Shown here: piece after piece, positions 61,400 through 64,000 of the stretch
Numbering within the stretch: position 1 is the first letter of the stretch
Layout of the letters: every line of letters begins with the position of its first letter
NCBI RefSeq assembly: GCF_002878395.1
Contig: NC_061115.1
Coordinates: 152,667,086 to 152,731,085 of the forward strand
Reading direction: 5' to 3'
Length of the DNA stretch: 64,000 bases
DNA from: Capsicum annuum
Lineage: Eukaryota > Streptophyta > Magnoliopsida > Solanales > Solanaceae
Position numbers and translations under genes: made by a program
Notes under the pieces: generated by a model
What the model was told of the DNA's origin: nothing
What the model saw: only the letters and a program-made list of their open reading frames with translations
Database searches by the model: none

Positions 61400-61530
61400 A
61401 GTTGCACAACAGATTATATATCTGTTGCATCAGATAAATTATCTATTACAATAGATATATCATCTGTTGCAACAAATAGTTCAACTGTTGCATCAGATAA
61501 TATATCTGTTGCAACGTATAATATATATAT
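61400..61530. repeat. Palindrome array, block 3
   Basis: Duplicate of block 2 within the 367-bp tandem copy: CAACAGATTATATATCTGTTGCATCAG, then CATCTGTTGCAACAAAT, then CTGTTGCATCAGAT units. Confidence 0.75.
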
Positions 61531-61759
61531 CTTTTAAAAAAATTATCTACATGACATCCAAATTTTTTGACTTTTTAATTATATAAATTAATAAAGAAGA
61601 TTTAAAAACAAGAATATTTCTGGTGAGTTTTTTATGATTTAAATTGTGTTTATCATTTATTTCCTTATTCTTTTCTGTGAAAAGAAATGACTTAATTAAA
61701 TCAAGATGGTGGTGACTTAATCTTTCCGTTTCTTTAATAACCATTTTTATTAATTGATT

Positions 61760-61850
61760 ATGGCAACAGATTGTATATCTGTTGCATCAGATAACCCATC
61801 TATTTCAACAGATATACCATCTGTTGCTATAAATTGACCATCTGTTTAAG
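61760..61850. repeat. Palindrome array, block 4
   Basis: GCAACAGATTGTATATCTGTTG, then CATCAGAT, 'tttcaacagatataccatct' and GTTGC units, in a partial third copy of the tandem unit. Confidence 0.7.
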
Positions 61851-62344
61851 GAGCTTTTTTAATTTCTTCTAACTGATTCATAAGTCGCAATAGATGAGGA
61901 ATTTGATGCATCAGAAGCGTTTTTTGTTTTTGTTTGTTTGTTGAATGTGTTTAGACAAAAGTCACAGTCACGACTATTCACTAACTTTTTTCTTAAAAAT
62001 CATATCATCATATATATATATATCTTAATTAAATTAATCCAATGTTGTGACTTTTTTAAATTAAATAATCTTTCTTTTTCGATTATAATATAATTTAGTT
62101 CCTTATTATTTATTAACGAACAATTTTTAGGAGAATTTCTCACCGCATCCCTAACTCCAACTGCCGACATGTTTTGAATAGGGAATAAATAGAATGATAA
62201 TTAAATATTGAATAAGAATTAAAAATTCAAAATCGACCAAACCAAATCAAACCAAACATATACATGAATTTTTTTGAATCCCTTATAGGTAGATCGGATA
62301 TAAAAAGGGGAAATACATACTCTAAAAGAAAGAAAAAACATAAC

Positions 62345-62348
62345 TTAA

Positions 62349-62379
<31 letters not shown>

Positions 62380-62536
62380 TATTATTGTCAACCTGACAAT
62401 TTTTGTCCGGCAGCAGCAGGGCCCTCCTCAGCCTTGCTCGAAAGTCGGCCAAATCTCTCTAGAGTTCATCAAACTGCCTTTGAAATTCCTGCAAGGACTC
62501 GATATGAACCTTCTTATACGAATTTGGATCTGACAT
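62345..62536 (-). pseudogene. Paralogue of the small coiled-coil gene, with a stop
   Basis: A 63-codon frame starting MSDPNSYKKVHIESLQEF. An in-frame TAG at codon 26 follows QFDEL, then RDLADFRARLRRALLLPDK and a long Asn run encoded by an ATT/AAT microsatellite. Shared with the copy at 60372-60587: M(A/S)DP start, helix, LRR(V/A)LLLP motif, Asn tail, and a TATAAATAGGTCCCTCC block upstream (62595-62611). The 5' UTR intron seen in the other copy is absent here: TATA box and ATG are only about 65 bp apart. Confidence 0.5.
62350..62390. repeat. ATT microsatellite
   Basis: About ten to twelve ATT units with one ACT interruption. On the minus strand it encodes the Asn tail of the decayed small gene, so repeat slippage here changes protein length. 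Confidence 0.85.
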
Positions 62537-62601
62537 ATTAGTATTGTAAGTATAGTAGAATGAACGAGAGTGAGTGAGAGTGAGTGAGGAGGCCGGAGGG
62601 A

Positions 62602-62611
62602 CCTATTTATA
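62602..62611 (-). promoter_or_regulatory. TATA box of the decayed paralogue
   Basis: Minus-strand TATAAATAGG, followed by TCCCTCC as in the other copy. Confidence 0.55.
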
Positions 62612-62884
62612 AAATGATTGAGAATTGGAAGGGACTGGACTTAGTCAAACAAAAAGCCACGACTGTTCATATCCCTTAAAAGAAAAAATTACATAAATCC
62701 CATATTTAAGACAAAATATTACATAATATCCCTTAATATTTTAAAAAATTACATAAAATCCCGGATTCATATTTACTAGTGATACATATGCTATATGTAT
62801 CACTGCTTAACATATGTATCACAATTCAAAATTCCAGGATACAATGTAATTAGCAAACTATTTAGGATTTAATGCAATATTGCT
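62612..62884. other. Upstream region of the decayed paralogue
   Basis: Contains 'aaaagccacgactgttca' (related to copies at about 60855, 61234 and 61955) and short 'ttacataaaatccc' repeats near 62690-62765, plus 'gatacatatg' repeats near 62780-62820. No gene seen. Confidence 0.4.
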
Positions 62885-63677
62885 GAAACTATTCGAGATT
62901 TATGTGTTGTGTGTGTTACTTAAATAATACTGGTGACTTTATTAATAAGTAAATTAGAAAAAAATGGATCTAAATACAACATTTTATCTTTTTGTTGTAT
63001 TTTTAAAAGATAAAGATTGGTAATCTGTTGCAAAATATATTCCACCTGTCAGATAACTTACAACATATGGACAATCTGTTGCAACAGATGGATATATCAG
63101 TTTGCTTTTCCTTTAGTTGTAGCGTCTGTTGCAACTTGCTAGTCATCTGTTTATTCAATTTCATCGAGAGCAATTGATTTTTCTAAACACTTTTTGGCCA
63201 AATTCAATTTTTGCTCTTAGATTGCTTCTCTTTTTTTCTTTGCATCCTTCAACCAAACTAAATTTTTGCTATTGGATTGAGGGCAAAAATTGAATTTGGA
63301 GGCCTGCTTGAAGGATGCAAAGAAAAAAAAGAGAAGCAATCCAAGAGCAAAAATTGAGTTTGGCCAAGAAGTGTTTAGAAAAATCTATTGCTTTCGATGA
63401 AATTGAATAAACAGATGATTAGCAAGTTACAACAGACGCCACAACTGATGAAAAAGCAAATTGATATATACATCTATTGCAACAGATTGTTCATATATTG
63501 TAAGTTATCTGACAGGTGGAATATATTTTACAACAGATCACCAATCTGTTTCTTTCGAGAATACAACAAAAAGATAAAATATTGTATTTAGATCCGTTTT
63601 TTAAATTTACATATTAATAAAGTCACCAATTTTATTTAAGTAACACCACACACAACACATAAATCCCAGATAGTTTG
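62885..63677. repeat. Near-perfect inverted repeat, arms of about 395 bp
   Basis: The left arm (62885 to about 63270) pairs with the right arm (about 63280-63677) with almost no loop. Matching examples: 'tatgtgttgtgtgtgttac' at 62910 with 'gtaacaccacacacaacacata' at 63642; 'ttgcttctctttttttcttt' near 63223 with 'aaagaaaaaaaagagaagcaa' near 63320; 'ttggccaaattcaa' with 'ttgagtttggccaa'. Both arms contain CTGTTGCAACAG palindromes. A transcript would fold into a long hairpin. Confidence 0.85.
63074..63089. repeat. Perfect 16-bp palindrome, archetype of the array unit
   Basis: ATCTGTTGCAACAGAT is fully self-complementary; the other blocks are degenerate versions of it. Confidence 0.8.
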
Positions 63678-63800
63678 TGTCAGATATGGAGTCTGTTGTG
63701 TCAGATATGGAGTCTGATGCAACAGATATGGAGTCTGTTAGAATATATAGCAACCTTGCTAGTGGTTTGATTTGTTCCATCAGTTGCTCCGTCTGTTGCA
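63678..63800. repeat. Short tandem repeats and last palindrome units
   Basis: Three tandem copies of CAGATATGGAGTCTGTTG-like units of 21-22 bp (63681-63745), followed by 'ccatcagttgctccgtctgt' and TTGCAACA. These are variants of the same CTGTTG/CAACAG core. Minus-strand open frame 63607-63804 is repeated Ser/Asp/Ile by composition and is not supported as a gene. Confidence 0.65.
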
Positions 63801-64000
63801 ACATAAACTACAAATAACAAATAAAAAACATTAACAACAAAGAAAACAACAACATTTGTTCCAACAACATCATCAACTACAAAGAAGCATACATCCTATG
63901 TTCCAACACCATTAATAACAAGGGACGGACCCACATGGAGTCCTCCGGGTGCGCGAGCACAGAATGAACTCGTATAGAACTTTACATATGTATGTGGAAA
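63801..64000. other. Right edge of window, repeat-like
   Basis: ACA/ACAA-rich sequence, then 'agggacggacccacatggag' and 'ctccgggtgcgcgagcac' near 63920-63960. This wording is common at the edge of dispersed plant repeats. It is cut by the window end; no gene. Confidence 0.35.

Larger units (their letters stand above)
60867..61610. repeat. Two-copy tandem duplication, period 367 bp
   Basis: Copy 1 starts at 60867 and copy 2 at 61234, both with 'aactgttcacctc'. Shared text in order: 'aaaagttatgacttaattaa', 'atattatgataggtcat', a palindrome array (61020-61140 and 61400-61530), 'catgacatccaaattttttg' and 'taataaagaagattt'. A partial third copy starts near 61685 and carries its own palindrome block (61760-61850). 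Confidence 0.85.

Noticed and set aside
62264..62533. Plus-strand 89-codon frame
   Set aside because: It is antisense to the decayed small coiled-coil paralogue, which has promoter and sequence support on the minus strand.
60035..63800. Regularly spaced palindromic repeats that superficially resemble a CRISPR array
   Set aside because: Spacing is irregular, repeats are degenerate, no cas genes are present, and the sequence is from a plant nucleus.
63607..63804. Minus-strand 65-codon frame with SDSIS repeats
   Set aside because: It is a translation of the short tandem and palindromic repeats and has no other support.

Overview
This is plant nuclear DNA, AT-rich and mostly transposable elements, most probably from a Solanaceae species. 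The evidence is the style of the chromovirus LTR retrotransposons, a Solanaceae-type SINE-like block inside an intron, a Mutator-like transposase relic and one intron-split housekeeping gene. A pepper-like (Capsicum) genome is my inference from the size and nesting of the retrotransposons; nothing here proves the genus.

Layout. Positions 1-45872 are dominated by four related Ty3/gypsy chromoviruses with LTRs of about 2.5 kb, called RLG-A to RLG-D here. RLG-A (799-8255, minus) is partial: another LTR ending at 798 is inserted in its 3' LTR, and its integrase end has been deleted. A chimeric LTR relic (8256-10797) and a dead Mutator-like transposase (11043-13206) follow. RLG-C (13826-33839, plus) is a full-length element split by RLG-D (17627-27980, minus), which has a perfect 5-bp target duplication GCTCT. 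Next come unique sequence, a 1.2-kb palindrome made of smaller hairpins (34430-35665), and RLG-B (36260-45872, minus), which interrupts an older degenerate reading frame. Every gag-pol region contains stops and frameshifts, so none can move by itself.

Positions 46440-49760 hold a decayed minus-strand gene with a DUF1985-like domain and a Lys/Glu-rich low-complexity tail; it is typical of host-gene-like transposon cargo.

The one clearly intact conserved gene is at 50116-55437, plus strand: a seven-exon GET3/TRC40/ArsA-family ATPase of 359 residues. All splice sites join in frame. It should work in the cytosol in insertion of tail-anchored membrane proteins.

The right end (56400-64000) is a second mobile and repeat landscape. 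It contains a non-autonomous hAT-like element with an 8-bp target duplication (56418-58595), a probable solo copia LTR (58913-59307), and a curious cluster (about 59900-63800). That cluster has two paralogous small reading frames encoding coiled-coil proteins with Asn-rich tails, near-identical TATA-box regions, many copies of a short palindrome close to ATCTGTTGCAACAGAT, a 367-bp tandem duplication and a nearly 800-bp near-perfect inverted repeat. This cluster is the best candidate in the window for an undescribed repeat or gene family.
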